In this document: positions 8,942-19,600 of the stretch, piece by piece
Layout: each line of letters starts with the position of its first letter
Position numbering within the stretch: the first letter of the stretch is position 1
Origin: Pacificoceanicola onchidii
GTDB taxonomy: Bacteria > Pseudomonadota > Alphaproteobacteria > Rhodobacterales > Rhodobacteraceae
NCBI RefSeq assembly: GCF_004804335.1
Contig: NZ_SRXY01000004.1
Location: forward strand, 124,001 to 188,000
Reading direction: 5' to 3'
Length of the DNA: 64,000 bases
Notes under the pieces: generated by a model
What the model was told of the DNA's origin: nothing
Database searches by the model: none
Seen by the model: only the letters and a program-made list of their open reading frames with translations
Translations under genes and position numbers: made by a program

Positions 8942-9532
8942 ATGGACAGCGCTTTGCTTCTCTGGATCGCGATGGGTTACCTGCTCGGGTCGATCCCCTT
9001 CGGGATCGTCATCAGCGCGGTCCTTGGCCTTGGCGACCTGCGCAAGATCGGCTCCGGCAATATCGGCGCGACAAACGTTCTGCGCACCGGCAACAAGGGC
9101 GCGGCAGCGGCGACGCTGATCCTTGACGGGGCCAAGGGCGCCATCGCGGTTTTCTTTGCGCAGGCTTTTGGCCCCGAAGGCGTGGCACAATGGGCGGGTC
9201 TCGCGGCTTTCATCGGGCATTGCTATCCGGTCTGGCTCCGGTTCAAGGGCGGCAAGGGCGTGGCGACCTATCTCGGCACCGTGCTGGCCCTGAGCTGGCC
9301 CGTGGGCCTGCTGTGCTGCGCCACATGGCTCTTTGGTGCGCTGGTGTCGCGGATTTCTTCGGTTGGGGCGCTGACGGCGGCCATGTCCACCACCGTGTGG
9401 ATGTTCTTCATGGCGCGCGTTGACCTGCTGATCACCGGGACGATCCTGACCTTCCTGATCTACTGGCGGCACCGGGAGAACCTGAAACGGCTGAAGGCGG
9501 GGACAGAGCCGAAAATCGGCAAGAAATCCTGA
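8942..9532 (+). CDS. plsY: Glycerol-3-phosphate acyltransferase PlsY
   Basis: The 196-residue polytopic inner-membrane enzyme transfers the acyl group from acyl-phosphate to glycerol-3-phosphate, the first step of phospholipid synthesis. The PlsY motifs are visible: GSIPFG near the N-terminus, then GSGNIGATNVLRTGNK, and FKGGKGVATYLG. An AGGAGG ribosome site precedes the ATG. It follows the dihydroorotase-like gene closely, a pairing that suggests one transcription unit. Its stop faces the stop of the hydrolase gene on the other strand. Confidence 0.95.
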   Translation: MDSALLLWIAMGYLLGSIPFGIVISAVLGLGDLRKIGSGNIGATNVLRTGNKGAAAATLILDGAKGAIAVFFAQAFGPEGVAQWAGLAAFIGHCYPVWLRFKGGKGVATYLGTVLALSWPVGLLCCATWLFGALVSRISSVGALTAAMSTTVWMFFMARVDLLITGTILTFLIYWRHRENLKRLKAGTEPKIGKKS

Positions 9533-9544
9533 ACGCAGAGGGCG

Positions 9545-10321
9545 TTAGCCCCGGAGCACCGACGCCACGGCTTCGGGATGGGTTGAAACCAGCATATGGC
9601 CCGCTTCCGGCACCACCGTTTCGTGCGTATGGGGCAGGCGCGCCATCAGCCCGGCATGGATTTCGGCAATGATCGGAACCGTTTGCGCGCCGCGCAGGAA
9701 CTGCACCGGCATGGTCAGGGACTCCAGACCGCCCGCGTTCAAAAGCCCGTGACAATCCTGCCAGAGGCTCGCTTTGGTTGCGGCGACAAAGGGCATGCCG
9801 TTGGCCATGGCTTGCCGCGCGGCCTCGGAGAACCGCTCCCAGCGGATCCCACCCCCCCAAACCCGGTTGAACGCGCGCGCGGCGGCGAGGTGATCGCCGG
9901 TCTCGAAAACCGAGAACACCGCCTCTTCGCGTTTGCGCTGTTCCTCGAACCCGGCGCGCCCCTGTGCAGCGGCGAAGAACACCGGCTCGATCAGGGTCAG
10001 TTTCGAGACAAGAGCCGGGGTTTCAAGGGCCAGCCGCAGCGCAACCGTCGCGCCGAAGCTGTGGCCGACCAGATGCACGCCCGCCGCAAACAGCGGGCGC
10101 ATGGCCTCTGTCGCCTGATCATGCACATCGCGCCCGTCTTCGAACGGCGCGCTGCGCCCATGGCCGGGCAGATCCGGCGCGGTGATGGCGACGCTCGGCG
10201 CAAAAGCCGAAACGCCTTTCCACATGGCACCGCTGCCAAGCCCGCAGTGCAGGGCCAGAACCGGCTGGCTGCCGGTCCCGAAGGTCCGAACCGCGATGCG
10301 GTCAGCGGTGGTTTCGGTCAC
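9545..10321 (-). CDS. Alpha/beta hydrolase
   Basis: The 258-residue alpha/beta-fold hydrolase has the nucleophile elbow GHSFG (Ser), the oxyanion region LHCGLGSG and a C-terminal catalytic His in EAGHML. The DLPGHGRS strand is typical of esterase/lactonase-like members, but the substrate cannot be inferred. Translation probably begins at a GTG (10321-10319) that overlaps the TAG stop of the upstream isomerase-like gene by one base (TAGTG), which implies coupled translation. Length is normal for the family. Confidence 0.82.
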   Translation of the reverse strand: MTETTADRIAVRTFGTGSQPVLALHCGLGSGAMWKGVSAFAPSVAITAPDLPGHGRSAPFEDGRDVHDQATEAMRPLFAAGVHLVGHSFGATVALRLALETPALVSKLTLIEPVFFAAAQGRAGFEEQRKREEAVFSVFETGDHLAAARAFNRVWGGGIRWERFSEAARQAMANGMPFVAATKASLWQDCHGLLNAGGLESLTMPVQFLRGAQTVPIIAEIHAGLMARLPHTHETVVPEAGHMLVSTHPEAVASVLRG

Positions 10322-10920
10322 TACAGATCGCCGGACAGATGGGCATCGAGATCGTCGAGACGATCTTGCCCCCAGAACACCTGCCCGCTGTCGACCACGT
10401 AGAACGGCGCGCCAAAGACGCCCTTGTCCACCGCTTCTTCCAGATTGCGGGCGTAGGTTTCGGCCCCTTCAAGCAGGCCGCTGTCCGCCAGAGACGGATC
10501 AAACCCGGCCTCTTCGAGACAGGCGCGGATCACGTCTTCCTGTGCGATGTCTTTCTCTTCGGCCCAGACGCAGCGCATCAACCCATGGCAGAGCTTGCCC
10601 AGATCGCCGCCACCGGCGTTCTGCGCCGCAATGATCGCATAGCTGCTGGGAGCCATGTTCGTCGGCCAATGCGCCGGTTTGAGATTGAGCGGAATCCCGG
10701 CTTTTTTGGCCGATCGCGGCAGTTCCTGCGCGCGATAGGCCTGACGGCTGGGGTGGCGCTGCCCCGGCGGCGTACCACCTGTGCGGGAAAAGAGCGCGAT
10801 GATGTCGAGCGGCTTGTAGGTGATCGTCGCGCCATGTTTGGCGGCAATTTCCTCGAGACGGGTGCCAGCCAGATAGGCGAAAGGCGACAATGTCGCAAAA
10901 AAGTAATCGATGTGAGCCAT
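10321..10920 (-). CDS. DsbA-family oxidoreductase, 2-hydroxychromene-2-carboxylate isomerase-like
   Basis: The 199-residue protein has a thioredoxin/DsbA fold of the kappa-GST/HCCA isomerase type. It begins [18 protein letters not shown], where the Ser-Pro pair replaces a CxxC motif, and ends with [23 protein letters not shown], the cis-Pro and substrate region. Such enzymes use glutathione in aromatic degradation or detoxification. The substrate here is unknown. Start: the ATG at 10920 is preceded by AAAGGCGACC; the frame upstream of it lies in the prs leader and is not protein-like. It is divergent from prs and coupled to the hydrolase gene downstream. Confidence 0.82.
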   Translation of the reverse strand: MAHIDYFFATLSPFAYLAGTRLEEIAAKHGATITYKPLDIIALFSRTGGTPPGQRHPSRQAYRAQELPRSAKKAGIPLNLKPAHWPTNMAPSSYAIIAAQNAGGGDLGKLCHGLMRCVWAEEKDIAQEDVIRACLEEAGFDPSLADSGLLEGAETYARNLEEAVDKGVFGAPFYVVDSGQVFWGQDRLDDLDAHLSGDL

Positions 10921-11014
10921 GTGGTCGCCTTTGTCCTGTAACGCTGGCCCGGAGCTTAGGGTCATGCTAACCGGATCGCAACTCATCGAATCCCACTCTG
11001 CCGGAGCCGCGCCC

Positions 11015-12025
11015 ATGCCCACCGTTATTGAACCGAAACTGATCTCGGGGAACGCCAACAAACCGCTTGGAGAGGCGATTGCAAGGCGCATGTCGCTCTA
11101 CCGTGGGATGAGCGTTGGATTGGTTGAGGCGCGTGTGGAGCGCTTCAACGATGCAGAGATCTTTGTCGAGGTTTATGAGAACGTCCGCGGCGAGGACATG
11201 TTCATCATTCAGCCGACCTCGAACCCGGCGAATGACAACCTGATGGAGCTGCTGATCATGGCGGACGCGCTGCGCCGCTCCTCGGCCTCGCGTATCACCG
11301 CCGTGATCCCGTATTTTGGCTATGCCCGACAGGATCGCCGCACCAAGGCGCGCACGCCGATCACCGCCAAGCTGGTGGCCAACATGATGGTTGAGGCCGG
11401 GATCGAGCGGATCCTGACGCTGGACCTGCACGCTGCGCAGATTCAGGGGTTCTTTGATATTCCGGTGGACAACCTCTATGCCTCGCCGATTTTTGCGCTG
11501 GATATCCTGAAGCAGTTCAAGGGCAATATGGACGACATCATGGTTGTCTCGCCAGACGTGGGCGGTGTGGCGCGGGCGCGCGAGCTGGCCAAGCGGATCA
11601 ATGCACCGCTGTCGATCGTGGACAAGCGCCGCGAGAAGCCCGGCGAAGTGGCCGAAATGACGGTGATCGGGGACGTGAAGGGCAAAAAGTGCTTCATCGT
11701 CGACGACATGTGCGACACGGCGGGCACGCTTTGCAAGGCGGCGGAGGTGCTGATGGAGCACGGCGCCACCGAGGTGCACGCCTATATCTCGCACGGTGTG
11801 ATGTCTGGTCCGGCGGTGGAGCGGGTGTCGAACTCGGTGATGAAATCGCTGGTTCTGACGGATTCGATCCAGCCGACTGATCACGTTGCGGGCGCGCCGA
11901 ACATTCGTATTTTGCCGACAGCGCCGATGTTTGCGCAGTCGATCCTGAACATCTGGAACGGGACAAGCGTCTCGTCGCTGTTCGAGACGGAAACGCTTGG
12001 GCCGATCTACGAAGGCATTTTGTAA
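11015..12025 (+). CDS. prs: Ribose-phosphate pyrophosphokinase (PRPP synthetase)
   Basis: The 336-residue enzyme makes PRPP from ribose 5-phosphate and ATP for nucleotide, His and Trp synthesis. Signatures: the [23 protein letters not shown] region, the [14 protein letters not shown] flexible-loop neighbourhood, and the PRPP-binding motif [12 protein letters not shown]. Start: the open frame extends 32 codons upstream, but [15 protein letters not shown] at 11015 is the conserved N-terminus and a GGAG lies upstream of it. The gene ends just before a strong bidirectional hairpin terminator. Confidence 0.95.
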   Translation: MPTVIEPKLISGNANKPLGEAIARRMSLYRGMSVGLVEARVERFNDAEIFVEVYENVRGEDMFIIQPTSNPANDNLMELLIMADALRRSSASRITAVIPYFGYARQDRRTKARTPITAKLVANMMVEAGIERILTLDLHAAQIQGFFDIPVDNLYASPIFALDILKQFKGNMDDIMVVSPDVGGVARARELAKRINAPLSIVDKRREKPGEVAEMTVIGDVKGKKCFIVDDMCDTAGTLCKAAEVLMEHGATEVHAYISHGVMSGPAVERVSNSVMKSLVLTDSIQPTDHVAGAPNIRILPTAPMFAQSILNIWNGTSVSSLFETETLGPIYEGIL

Positions 12026-12048
12026 GACCTTCCTTGGCAACGATTTTG

Positions 12049-12087
12049 CGGCTGTTCGATCATCTGATCGGGCAGCCGTTTTCGTTT
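12049..12087 (+). terminator. Intrinsic terminator after prs
   Basis: Stem arms CGGCTG and CAGCCG (12049-12054 and 12073-12078) enclose an inner TCGATCA/TGATCGG stem, and TTTTCGTTT follows on the plus strand. The DUF1801 gene ends at 12086 on the other strand, so the element may serve both genes. Confidence 0.8.
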
Positions 12088-12478
12088 AGAGCCGGTAGGT
12101 TAGAGCGCTGCGGATGAGCGCGTCCAAGGCGTGCGGTGCGGGCGGGGCCTGTGGCTTGAACAGGAGGGCGCGGTTGCCGTCGTAGCGGTGGTCTGCGCCA
12201 AAGAGCGCGCGGTGATCGGGGATCACGCGGGACTGGCAATGACAGAAGATCGCGCAGCCGCCGGATTTGGGCAGGCCGAGGCGCAGGGGTGTTCCGACTT
12301 TGGACGCATAGCTGGGCTGGCCCCATTTCAGGCTTTCGGTCACGGGGCCGATGCGGGGATCTTCTGCGGCGAGGGTGAAGATGCGGCTGCGGATGGCCAG
12401 CAGAGCGCCGCGCGCGGGCTCAGGGAAGGCCTCGAAGGCAGGGGCGACAGCCGCCGGGATGGGGTGATTGTCGCTCAA
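12086..12478 (-). CDS. DUF1801 domain-containing protein
   Basis: About 130 residues matching the YdhG/DUF1801 family, a small fold of unknown biochemical role. The recognisable part is FPEPARGALLAIRSRIF followed by ESLKWGQPSYA and a C-terminal helix. Start choice: no ATG is available. TTG at 12478 is preceded by GGGAG with 5-base spacing and overlaps the TGA of the lectin gene in a TTGA arrangement; a TTG at 12490 is less well placed. It therefore forms a coupled pair with the H-type lectin gene upstream. Confidence 0.72.
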   Translation of the reverse strand: MSDNHPIPAAVAPAFEAFPEPARGALLAIRSRIFTLAAEDPRIGPVTESLKWGQPSYASKVGTPLRLGLPKSGGCAIFCHCQSRVIPDHRALFGADHRYDGNRALLFKPQAPPAPHALDALIRSALTYRL

Positions 12479-12825
12479 TAGAGCTCCCAATCATCTTCGG
12501 AGGTGACCTCGCCGATGGCGGTCCAGCTCATGCGGACGCGGGCGACGCGGGTGTCGGACCATGTGCGGAAGACCAGATCGAAATGGGTTTCGGTCACGTT
12601 CTCGGCGGCGATGTCGGCGCGGACGTTTGCCCCCTGGTCCATGTCCCAGAGAGACAGGGAGACCTGAACGGACGGAACAGAGCGGAAGGGTTCGGAGAAT
12701 TTGATGCGTTTGCGGCGTTCGCGCGAGCCGTGGCCTGTCCACATGTCCCCGCCAGAGGCGAAGTCGGAGAACACCTCGTCGTTGCCCTGATCCACGCCAA
12801 TCAGCGATCCTACGTATTTTTTCAT
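12475..12825 (-). CDS. H-type lectin domain protein
   Basis: The 116-residue protein matches the H-type lectin fold (PF09458, also seen in discoidin and snail agglutinin): KRIKFSEPFRSVPSVQVSL, then NVTETHFDLVFRTWSDTRV and a final RMSWTAIGE. These domains bind GalNAc-type sugars as trimers. No signal peptide is visible, so the bacterial protein probably acts in the cytoplasm or leaves by a non-Sec route. Start: the ATG at 12825 follows GAGGGAC; 36 open codons upstream have no ribosome site and low coding character. The stop is coupled to the DUF1801 gene. Confidence 0.75.
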   Translation of the reverse strand: MKKYVGSLIGVDQGNDEVFSDFASGGDMWTGHGSRERRKRIKFSEPFRSVPSVQVSLSLWDMDQGANVRADIAAENVTETHFDLVFRTWSDTRVARVRMSWTAIGEVTSEDDWELY

Positions 12826-12944
12826 AATGTCCCTCGTCCTGTCCGGGCAGTTTTGCCGATTTCTACCGGTTTTTGAACGGGTAAAGCGTGTCCGGTTAAG
12901 GATGGGTGTTTGGTTCGGGTTTGAAGGGGACATAGTGCGGTCCC

Positions 12945-13149
12945 GTCCCGGACTTGATCCGGGACCTCACGACTAGAGAACAAGCCGCGCCATTGACGGG
13001 CCGTGGTGCGGCGATCCTCCCTCTGATCCCCTCGATTTATCCAAGTCACTGGCGCGCTCGTCATGTGTGGCTTGATACGACAATCCAATCGCCGTGCCGT
13101 GGGGACGGCCCGTCGATGGCGCGGCGGCCTGCGGCCTTGATTCCGCGCT
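12945..13149 (-). repeat. Intergenic repeat copy B (inverted relative to copy A)
   Basis: The reverse complement of this 205-bp block matches 7274-7477, with identical ends and moderate divergence in the centre. The core at 12989-13120 (132 bp) has terminal arms GCCATTGACGGGCCGT and ACGGCCCGTCGATGGC. The edge palindrome (arms GTCCCGGA/TCCGGGAC) is at 12945-12965. It sits in the space between the lectin gene and the end of the ATP synthase operon, and 12826-13196 holds no gene. The two copies are about 5.5 kb apart in opposite orientation. Confidence 0.8.
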
Positions 13150-13196
13150 GGGGGCCGGAGAATAAATGCCAGTTCACACGACCCGCCCAAAACGAA

Positions 13197-13222
13197 AAAG
13201 GCCCCGCGCGTGCAGGGCCTTT
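13197..13222 (-). terminator. Intrinsic terminator of the ATP synthase operon
   Basis: An inverted repeat has arms AAAGGCCC (13197-13204) and GGGCCTTT (13215-13222). Read on the minus strand it is followed by a T-rich tract (complement of AACGAAAAAG). It lies 25 bases after the atpC stop. Confidence 0.82.
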
Positions 13223-13246
13223 CTCAATCTGTGGTGAAGCGAGGCT

Positions 13247-13681
13247 TCAGAGCGAGGGGCTCTTCGGGTCGAGGCCGATGTGGGTGCCCACGGCGACCAT
13301 GTCCTGAAGCAGCTTGGCCGCGTCATCGACGGGGCCCGGCTCGTTGGTGAAGGCTTCCTTGGTCTGCTTGTAGGCGTTGTGCGCCTCGTCAACCAGAGCC
13401 TCGTAGGTTGCCTGATCCACATCGCCGCGCGGCAGGGCTTTTTCCGCCAGAACGGAAAGGCCTTCACCGATCTCGGCAAAGCCACCGGTGACCACGAACT
13501 CTTCGGTCCCGGTTTCTGTCTCGACGGACAGGATGCCGGGGCGCAGGGTGGTGATCGTCGGCGCGTGGCTCGGCATGGCGGTCATGTCGCCATCCGCACC
13601 CGGGATCTGCACGGATTTCACCTGCGTGGAGAGCAAGCTGCGTTCCGGGCTGACCAGATCAAATTGCATTGTCTCTGCCAT
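13247..13681 (-). CDS. atpC: ATP synthase F1 epsilon subunit
   Basis: The 144-residue subunit is the epsilon chain of the central stalk, which regulates ATPase activity. The N-terminal beta-sandwich starts [18 protein letters not shown], contains the [13 protein letters not shown] segment, and is followed by a shorter helical C-terminus than in E. coli. It is the last gene of the atpHAGDC operon and is followed by a hairpin terminator. A good AGGAGAC ribosome site precedes the ATG. Confidence 0.95.
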   Translation of the reverse strand: MAETMQFDLVSPERSLLSTQVKSVQIPGADGDMTAMPSHAPTITTLRPGILSVETETGTEEFVVTGGFAEIGEGLSVLAEKALPRGDVDQATYEALVDEAHNAYKQTKEAFTNEPGPVDDAAKLLQDMVAVGTHIGLDPKSPSL

Positions 13682-13736
13682 GTTTGTCTCCTTTCAGGAG
13701 CCTGCCCCGACACAAGTTGCACCGGGGCGGCAGGGT

Positions 13737-15167
<1,431 letters not shown>

Positions 15168-15180
15168 CTACTCCGGGTTC

Positions 15181-16062
15181 TTAGAGCGCCTCGGCGCCCG
15201 AGATAATTTCGATCAGTTCGTTCGTGATGACGGCCTGGCGCGAACGGTTGTACTCGATGGTCAGCTTGTCGATCATCTCGCCAGCGTTGCGCGTTGCGTT
15301 GTCCATGGCCGACATCCGGGCGCCCTGTTCGGAAGCCCCGTTCTCGAGCAGAGCTGAGAAGATCTGTGTAGCCACACCACGCGGCAGGAGGTCCGCAAGG
15401 ATGGCTTCTTCATCGGGCTCATAATCATAGAGCGTCGATGCGCCGTCCTCTTCCCCGTCTGCCTTTTCATAGGCGGCGGGGATGACCTGCAGGGCGGTCG
15501 GGATCTGGCTGATGACTGACTGGAACTCCGAATAGAAGATCGTCGCCACGTCAAATTCGCCATTGTCGAACCGCGCCAGAAGGTCGCGAGCAACATCTTG
15601 TGCGTTGCCGTATCCGATGCGCTTGACCTCGCTCAGATCGACGTGGCTGACGAAGAGATCTTCGTAGTCACGCTTGAGCTGTTCGCGGCCTTTCTTGCCG
15701 ACCGTGAGGATCTTCACGGTCTTGCCAGCGGCTTTGAGCTCTTCGATCTTTGCTTTGGCCAGCTTCACGATGTTGGTGTTGAAACCACCGCAAAGGCCAC
15801 GCTCGGATGTCATCACGACGAGCAGTTGCACGTCGTCTTTGCCCGTCCCGGCGAGAAGCCGGGGCGCGCTGTCGCTTGTGCCGACCGAGGCAGCCAACGA
15901 CGCCATCACACCGTTGAAACGATCCGCGTAGGGGCGGGCCGCTTCGGCCGCATCCTGGGCGCGGCGCAGTTTTGCTGCCGCGACCATCTGCATGGCCTTG
16001 GTGATCTTGCGGGTCGATTTGACCGACTCGATCCTGTTTTTGAGGTCCTTAAGACTTGGCAT
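15181..16062 (-). CDS. atpG: ATP synthase F1 gamma subunit
   Basis: The 293-residue rotor shaft protein begins [20 protein letters not shown], continues with the coiled-coil helix [18 protein letters not shown], and ends with the conserved helix around [20 protein letters not shown]. The central Rossmann-like domain is intact. It lies 12 bases downstream of the atpA stop and 19 bases upstream of atpD. Length is typical of alphaproteobacteria. Confidence 0.97.
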   Translation of the reverse strand: MPSLKDLKNRIESVKSTRKITKAMQMVAAAKLRRAQDAAEAARPYADRFNGVMASLAASVGTSDSAPRLLAGTGKDDVQLLVVMTSERGLCGGFNTNIVKLAKAKIEELKAAGKTVKILTVGKKGREQLKRDYEDLFVSHVDLSEVKRIGYGNAQDVARDLLARFDNGEFDVATIFYSEFQSVISQIPTALQVIPAAYEKADGEEDGASTLYDYEPDEEAILADLLPRGVATQIFSALLENGASEQGARMSAMDNATRNAGEMIDKLTIEYNRSRQAVITNELIEIISGAEAL

Positions 16063-16074
16063 CGCCGCGTCTCC

Positions 16075-17613
16075 TTATGCGAAGTCGCTGGCGAAGTCGC
16101 TGATGGCGGCCTTGATCTTGTCTTCCAGCTCGCCCTTCACCTTCTGATCGTTGGTCTCGATGTCGTTCAGCAGGTCGGCGTTTTTGCCGCGCAGGTGAGC
16201 GAGAAGACCGGATTCGAAGCGGCCCACGTCGGAGACGTCAACCTTGTCGAGGAAGCCGTTGGTGCCGGCGTAGATCACGCAGACGATCTCGGCGTTGGTC
16301 AGCGGCGAGTACTGGGCCTGCTTCATCAGCTCGGTCAGACGCGCACCACGGTTCAGCAGCTGCTGGGTTGCGGCGTCGAGGTCGGAGCCGAACTGCGCGA
16401 AGGCAGCCATTTCACGGTACTGGGCGAGCGACAGCTTAACCGGGCCAGCCACGGAGGACATGGCTTTGGTCTGAGCGGAGGAGCCCACACGCGAAACCGA
16501 CAGACCGGTGTTCACAGCAGGACGGATGCCCTGGTAGAACAGTTCGGTTTCGAGGAAGATCTGACCGTCGGTGATGGAGATCACGTTTGTCGGAATAAAC
16601 GCGGACACGTCACCACCCTGGGTTTCGATGATCGGCAGAGCCGTCAGCGAGCCAGCGCCGTTGTCTTCGTTCAGCTTCGCGGAACGCTCGAGCAGGCGCG
16701 AGTGGAGGTAGAAAACGTCACCCGGGTAGGCTTCACGGCCCGGCGGGCGGCGCAGCAGCAGGGACATCTGACGGTAGGACACGGCCTGCTTGGACAGATC
16801 ATCATAGATGATGAGCGCGTGCTTGCCGTTGTCGCGGAAGTACTCGGCCATCGCGGTTGCGGCGTAGGGCGCGAGGAACTGCATCGGAGCCGGGTCGGAC
16901 GCGGTTGCGGCCACGACGATCGAGTATTCGATCGCACCGGTTTCTTCGAGCTTCTTCACCAGCTGTGCAACGGTGGAGCGCTTCTGGCCAACGGCCACGT
17001 AGACGCAGTAGAGCTTCTTGCTCTCGTCGTCACCTGCGGCTTCGTTGTAGGACTTCTGGTTCAGGATCGCGTCGAGAGCAACGGCGGTTTTACCGGTCTG
17101 ACGGTCACCAATGATCAGCTCACGCTGGCCACGGCCAATCGGGATCATCGCGTCAACGGCCTTGAGGCCGGTTGCCATCGGCTCGTGAACCGACTTACGC
17201 GGGATGATGCCCGGTGCTTTCACGTCGGCGATGCGACGCTCTTCGAACTCGATCGGGCCTTTGCCGTCGAGCGGGTTGCCGAGGCCGTCTACAACGCGGC
17301 CCAGCAGGCCTTTACCGGCGGGAACGTCCACGATGGAGTTCGTGCGCTTGACGGTGTCGCCTTCTTTGATGTCACGGTCGGAGCCGAAGATAACCACACC
17401 GACGTTGTCGGTTTCGAGGTTCAGGGCCATGCCCATGATACCGCCGGGGAACTCGACCATTTCACCGGCCTGAACGGCGTCGAGGCCGTGCACGCGGGCA
17501 ATACCGTCACCAACGGACAGCACGCGACCGATCTCGGCAACTTCGGCATCCTCGCCGAAGTTCTTGATCTGGTCCTTCAGGATCGCAGAAATCTCTGCTG
17601 CTTGGATACCCAT
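16075..17613 (-). CDS. atpA: ATP synthase F1 alpha subunit
   Basis: The 512-residue non-catalytic nucleotide-binding subunit. Walker A is [11 protein letters not shown] and Walker B is in [12 protein letters not shown]. The signature for ATPase alpha/beta, [17 protein letters not shown], is present. The N-terminal helix [15 protein letters not shown] contacts the delta subunit. The ATG follows the TAA of atpH with no spacer (TAAATG), so translation is probably coupled. Confidence 0.98.
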   Translation of the reverse strand: MGIQAAEISAILKDQIKNFGEDAEVAEIGRVLSVGDGIARVHGLDAVQAGEMVEFPGGIMGMALNLETDNVGVVIFGSDRDIKEGDTVKRTNSIVDVPAGKGLLGRVVDGLGNPLDGKGPIEFEERRIADVKAPGIIPRKSVHEPMATGLKAVDAMIPIGRGQRELIIGDRQTGKTAVALDAILNQKSYNEAAGDDESKKLYCVYVAVGQKRSTVAQLVKKLEETGAIEYSIVVAATASDPAPMQFLAPYAATAMAEYFRDNGKHALIIYDDLSKQAVSYRQMSLLLRRPPGREAYPGDVFYLHSRLLERSAKLNEDNGAGSLTALPIIETQGGDVSAFIPTNVISITDGQIFLETELFYQGIRPAVNTGLSVSRVGSSAQTKAMSSVAGPVKLSLAQYREMAAFAQFGSDLDAATQQLLNRGARLTELMKQAQYSPLTNAEIVCVIYAGTNGFLDKVDVSDVGRFESGLLAHLRGKNADLLNDIETNDQKVKGELEDKIKAAISDFASDFA

Positions 17614-18174
17614 TTATCCGACCTCTTTCATTGCATTCTGGAGGGATGCGAGCTTGGCTTTGATCGACGTGTCGATCATGCGCGAACCCACTTTGACGAC
17701 AAGACCGCCGATGAGGCTTTCATCGACGGTCGAATTGATTTTGACATCGCTGCCAACCTGCGCCTTGAGCGTCTCGGCCAGCTTTTTGGACTGAGCGGCG
17801 GTGAGCGCCTGGGCCGAGACCACCTCTGCGGTGACTTCGCCTTTTTCTGCGGCGATCATCTCACGCAGACGGGCTGCCATGGCCGGAACAACGAAGAGAC
17901 GGCGCTTTTGAGCCATCAGGCCCAGCGCGTTCTTCAGTTCCGTCATCAGGCCCATCTTCGCCGCGATGGCGGTGATGGCTGCGCCTTGCTCGTCGCGGGA
18001 ATAAACCGGCGAGGTCAGCAGGTCGCGGAGTTCCGCACTGCTTTCAAGCGTGGCTGACAGATCGTCAAGATTGGTCTCCAGTGTGGAAAGGCCATTGCCT
18101 TCCTTCACAAGCCCGAAGACGGCAGTGGCATAGCGTTCCGCGATGCCGGAGGAAACTGAGGCTGATTCAGACAC
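17614..18174 (-). CDS. atpH: ATP synthase F1 delta subunit
   Basis: The 186-residue delta subunit is the peripheral-stalk connector (OSCP homologue) that joins F1 to Fo. The N-terminal helical domain begins [19 protein letters not shown], and the C-terminal part contains [20 protein letters not shown], the family signature. Start: GTG codons occur at 18180 and 18174. GGAAGG lies 6 bases upstream of the second, so 18174 is preferred. It is the first gene of the F1 operon. The Fo genes are not in the window, as is common in this bacterial family. Confidence 0.94.
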   Translation of the reverse strand: MSESASVSSGIAERYATAVFGLVKEGNGLSTLETNLDDLSATLESSAELRDLLTSPVYSRDEQGAAITAIAAKMGLMTELKNALGLMAQKRRLFVVPAMAARLREMIAAEKGEVTAEVVSAQALTAAQSKKLAETLKAQVGSDVKINSTVDESLIGGLVVKVGSRMIDTSIKAKLASLQNAMKEVG

Positions 18175-18241
18175 GTCCACCCTTCCGATATAAGGCCCCC
18201 GTGTCGCGCCGGTGTCCCGGGCGGCCGAGGGCTCGGTCGCA

Positions 18242-18259
18242 CCTTGAAATATTCCAAGG
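18242..18259. promoter_or_regulatory. Palindrome upstream of the ATP synthase operon
   Basis: CCTTGGAATATTTCAAGG (minus-strand reading) is an 18-bp palindrome with one mismatched pair, 68 bases upstream of the atpH start. A GATAAT hexamer lies just upstream of it on the same strand. It could be an operator or a 5' UTR hairpin; no matching regulator is recognised. Confidence 0.35.
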
Positions 18260-18350
18260 CGTAATTATCGCGGCGGATGTAGCAGAGCCTATCCGTTGTC
18301 GCAACATGCTAACGCAGGATTAAGGCAACCCTAAATCCTTTTGTTTTCAT

Positions 18351-18367
18351 GCACTTGCCGCAAGTGC
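18351..18367. promoter_or_regulatory. Perfect inverted repeat GCACTTG-CCG-CAAGTGC
   Basis: Seven-base arms are separated by three bases, about 177 bp upstream of atpH. It lies in a lower-G+C stretch with no convincing gene (18181-18680) and may be a binding site for a dimeric regulator. Confidence 0.35.
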
Positions 18368-18680
18368 GACCATGTGTGCAGGAAAAAGAACACAAAAAAC
18401 TAGGGTTTTGGGACGCTAACAGCCCCTTTGCGGAGCGGCTCTGGCCGTCAAACACCCCGAAATCGGGCCCTTCATTGTGTACTTTTGCATTCCAAAGGCC
18501 GCCTTTGGCGAATCTCGCCAAATTCGCAGCGAAACCGCCCGTAGCACGCTGAAAACCATCACAGAATCGTGCGTTTCGGGTGTAAATTCGCGGTTTATTG
18601 GAGAACTGCCGTATGGACGCGTTCCGATCGGAGCGTGGCGAAAACTCAGTATGTTTGGGTAGGCGGAACGGCGTTTGAAC

Positions 18681-18743
18681 CCCCTTTCCCAAGGGGCCGC
18701 TGACCCGCCGATGGCGGGTGGGTGAAGGACCGGTTTTGACCGG
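18681..18743. repeat. Three tandem hairpins downstream of the methyltransferase gene
   Basis: CCCCTT-tccc-AAGGGG (18681-18696), ACCCGCC-gat-GGCGGGT (18703-18719) and CCGGT-tttg-ACCGG (18730-18743) follow each other within 63 bases. There is no T tract on the minus strand, so this is not a classical intrinsic terminator. It may stabilise the 3' end of the methyltransferase mRNA. Confidence 0.5.
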
Positions 18744-18781
18744 CCAATGGCCCCATGCTGATCCCGCCTGCCCATGCGGTG

Positions 18782-19537
18782 TCAGACCGGTTTTGCGACC
18801 TTGCCTCCGGACGGCGCGAGCACCTCAAGCGGGTTCAGAACCCGCGCCGCTTCGCCTATGCCGCGCCGCCGAGGCGGATAACGTTTGGAGGCGACAACCA
18901 TCATGACCCCCCCGGCCATGATCGCCGGAATGGCCCGCCCTGCCCGTTCCCACATCGGCGCGGTCTTCATCCAGAAACGCCGGGTTGAGGGGGGCTGGTA
19001 GAGCACGCTGACATGGCTTTCCGGTATGAAATCATGCTTCTTGAGCTGCGCTTCCAGCTGGCTGCGCGAATAGGGGCGCCCGTAGCCGAACGGCGTGGCG
19101 TCGGAGCGCGCCCAGAGACCGGATCGGTTCGGCAGGATGAACAGGGCCTGCCCGCCCGGCCCAAGCACGCGGTAACATTCATCAAGCAGCTCCGAGGGAT
19201 TCTCGGAGGTTTCGAGACCGTGCATCAGGATGAGCCTGTCGATGTGGCCGGTCTCGATCGGCCAGGCGGTGTCTTCACAGAGCACCGAGACATTCGGCAT
19301 TCCCGCAGGCCATGGCATGACCCCCTGCGGCGCGGGCATCAGCCCCAGAACGCGGCGGGATTGCGCAAGATAGGGTCGCATCAGCGGCACCGCAAAGCCG
19401 AAGCCCGCAACGGTCTGCCCCTTGAGCGTGTCTTCGGGCCAGAACGCACGGGTCTGCCGGCGGATCACGTTCTGCGCCGCGCGGCCAAGCGCGTTGCGAT
19501 AATAGAAGTCCCGCAGTGTCTGCACGTCCAGATGCAT
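18782..19537 (-). CDS. Class I SAM-dependent methyltransferase (putative)
   Basis: The 251-residue protein has a methyltransferase-like fold. It starts [20 protein letters not shown], and a Rossmann core includes [10 protein letters not shown] (degenerate glycine motif), [13 protein letters not shown] and [18 protein letters not shown], typical of the methyltransf_11 type. The acceptor is unknown. It is divergent from gloB with only 63 bases between the starts, a pairing I believe is common in Rhodobacteraceae. The C-terminus ends in an Arg/Lys-rich tail. Confidence 0.8.
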   Translation of the reverse strand: MHLDVQTLRDFYYRNALGRAAQNVIRRQTRAFWPEDTLKGQTVAGFGFAVPLMRPYLAQSRRVLGLMPAPQGVMPWPAGMPNVSVLCEDTAWPIETGHIDRLILMHGLETSENPSELLDECYRVLGPGGQALFILPNRSGLWARSDATPFGYGRPYSRSQLEAQLKKHDFIPESHVSVLYQPPSTRRFWMKTAPMWERAGRAIPAIMAGGVMMVVASKRYPPRRRGIGEAARVLNPLEVLAPSGGKVAKPV

Positions 19538-19600
19538 TGCACCCCGGCTCCCGATGGGTTTGACTGCTCCCTAGTCTGACAAAGCGCGAAAGGAAATGCC

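Larger units (their letters stand above)
18181..18781. other. Intergenic region upstream of atpH and downstream of the methyltransferase gene
   Basis: These 600 bases carry the leader of the ATP synthase operon (minus strand) and the tail of the methyltransferase gene. Short open frames occur on both strands, but none has a ribosome site or a recognisable protein. Two palindromes (18242-18259 and 18351-18367) and a cluster of three hairpins (18681-18743) are listed separately. Confidence 0.6.

Noticed and set aside
18309-18692. 127-codon frame upstream of atpH
   Set aside because: No ribosome site and no recognisable domain; it overlaps regulatory-looking palindromes.
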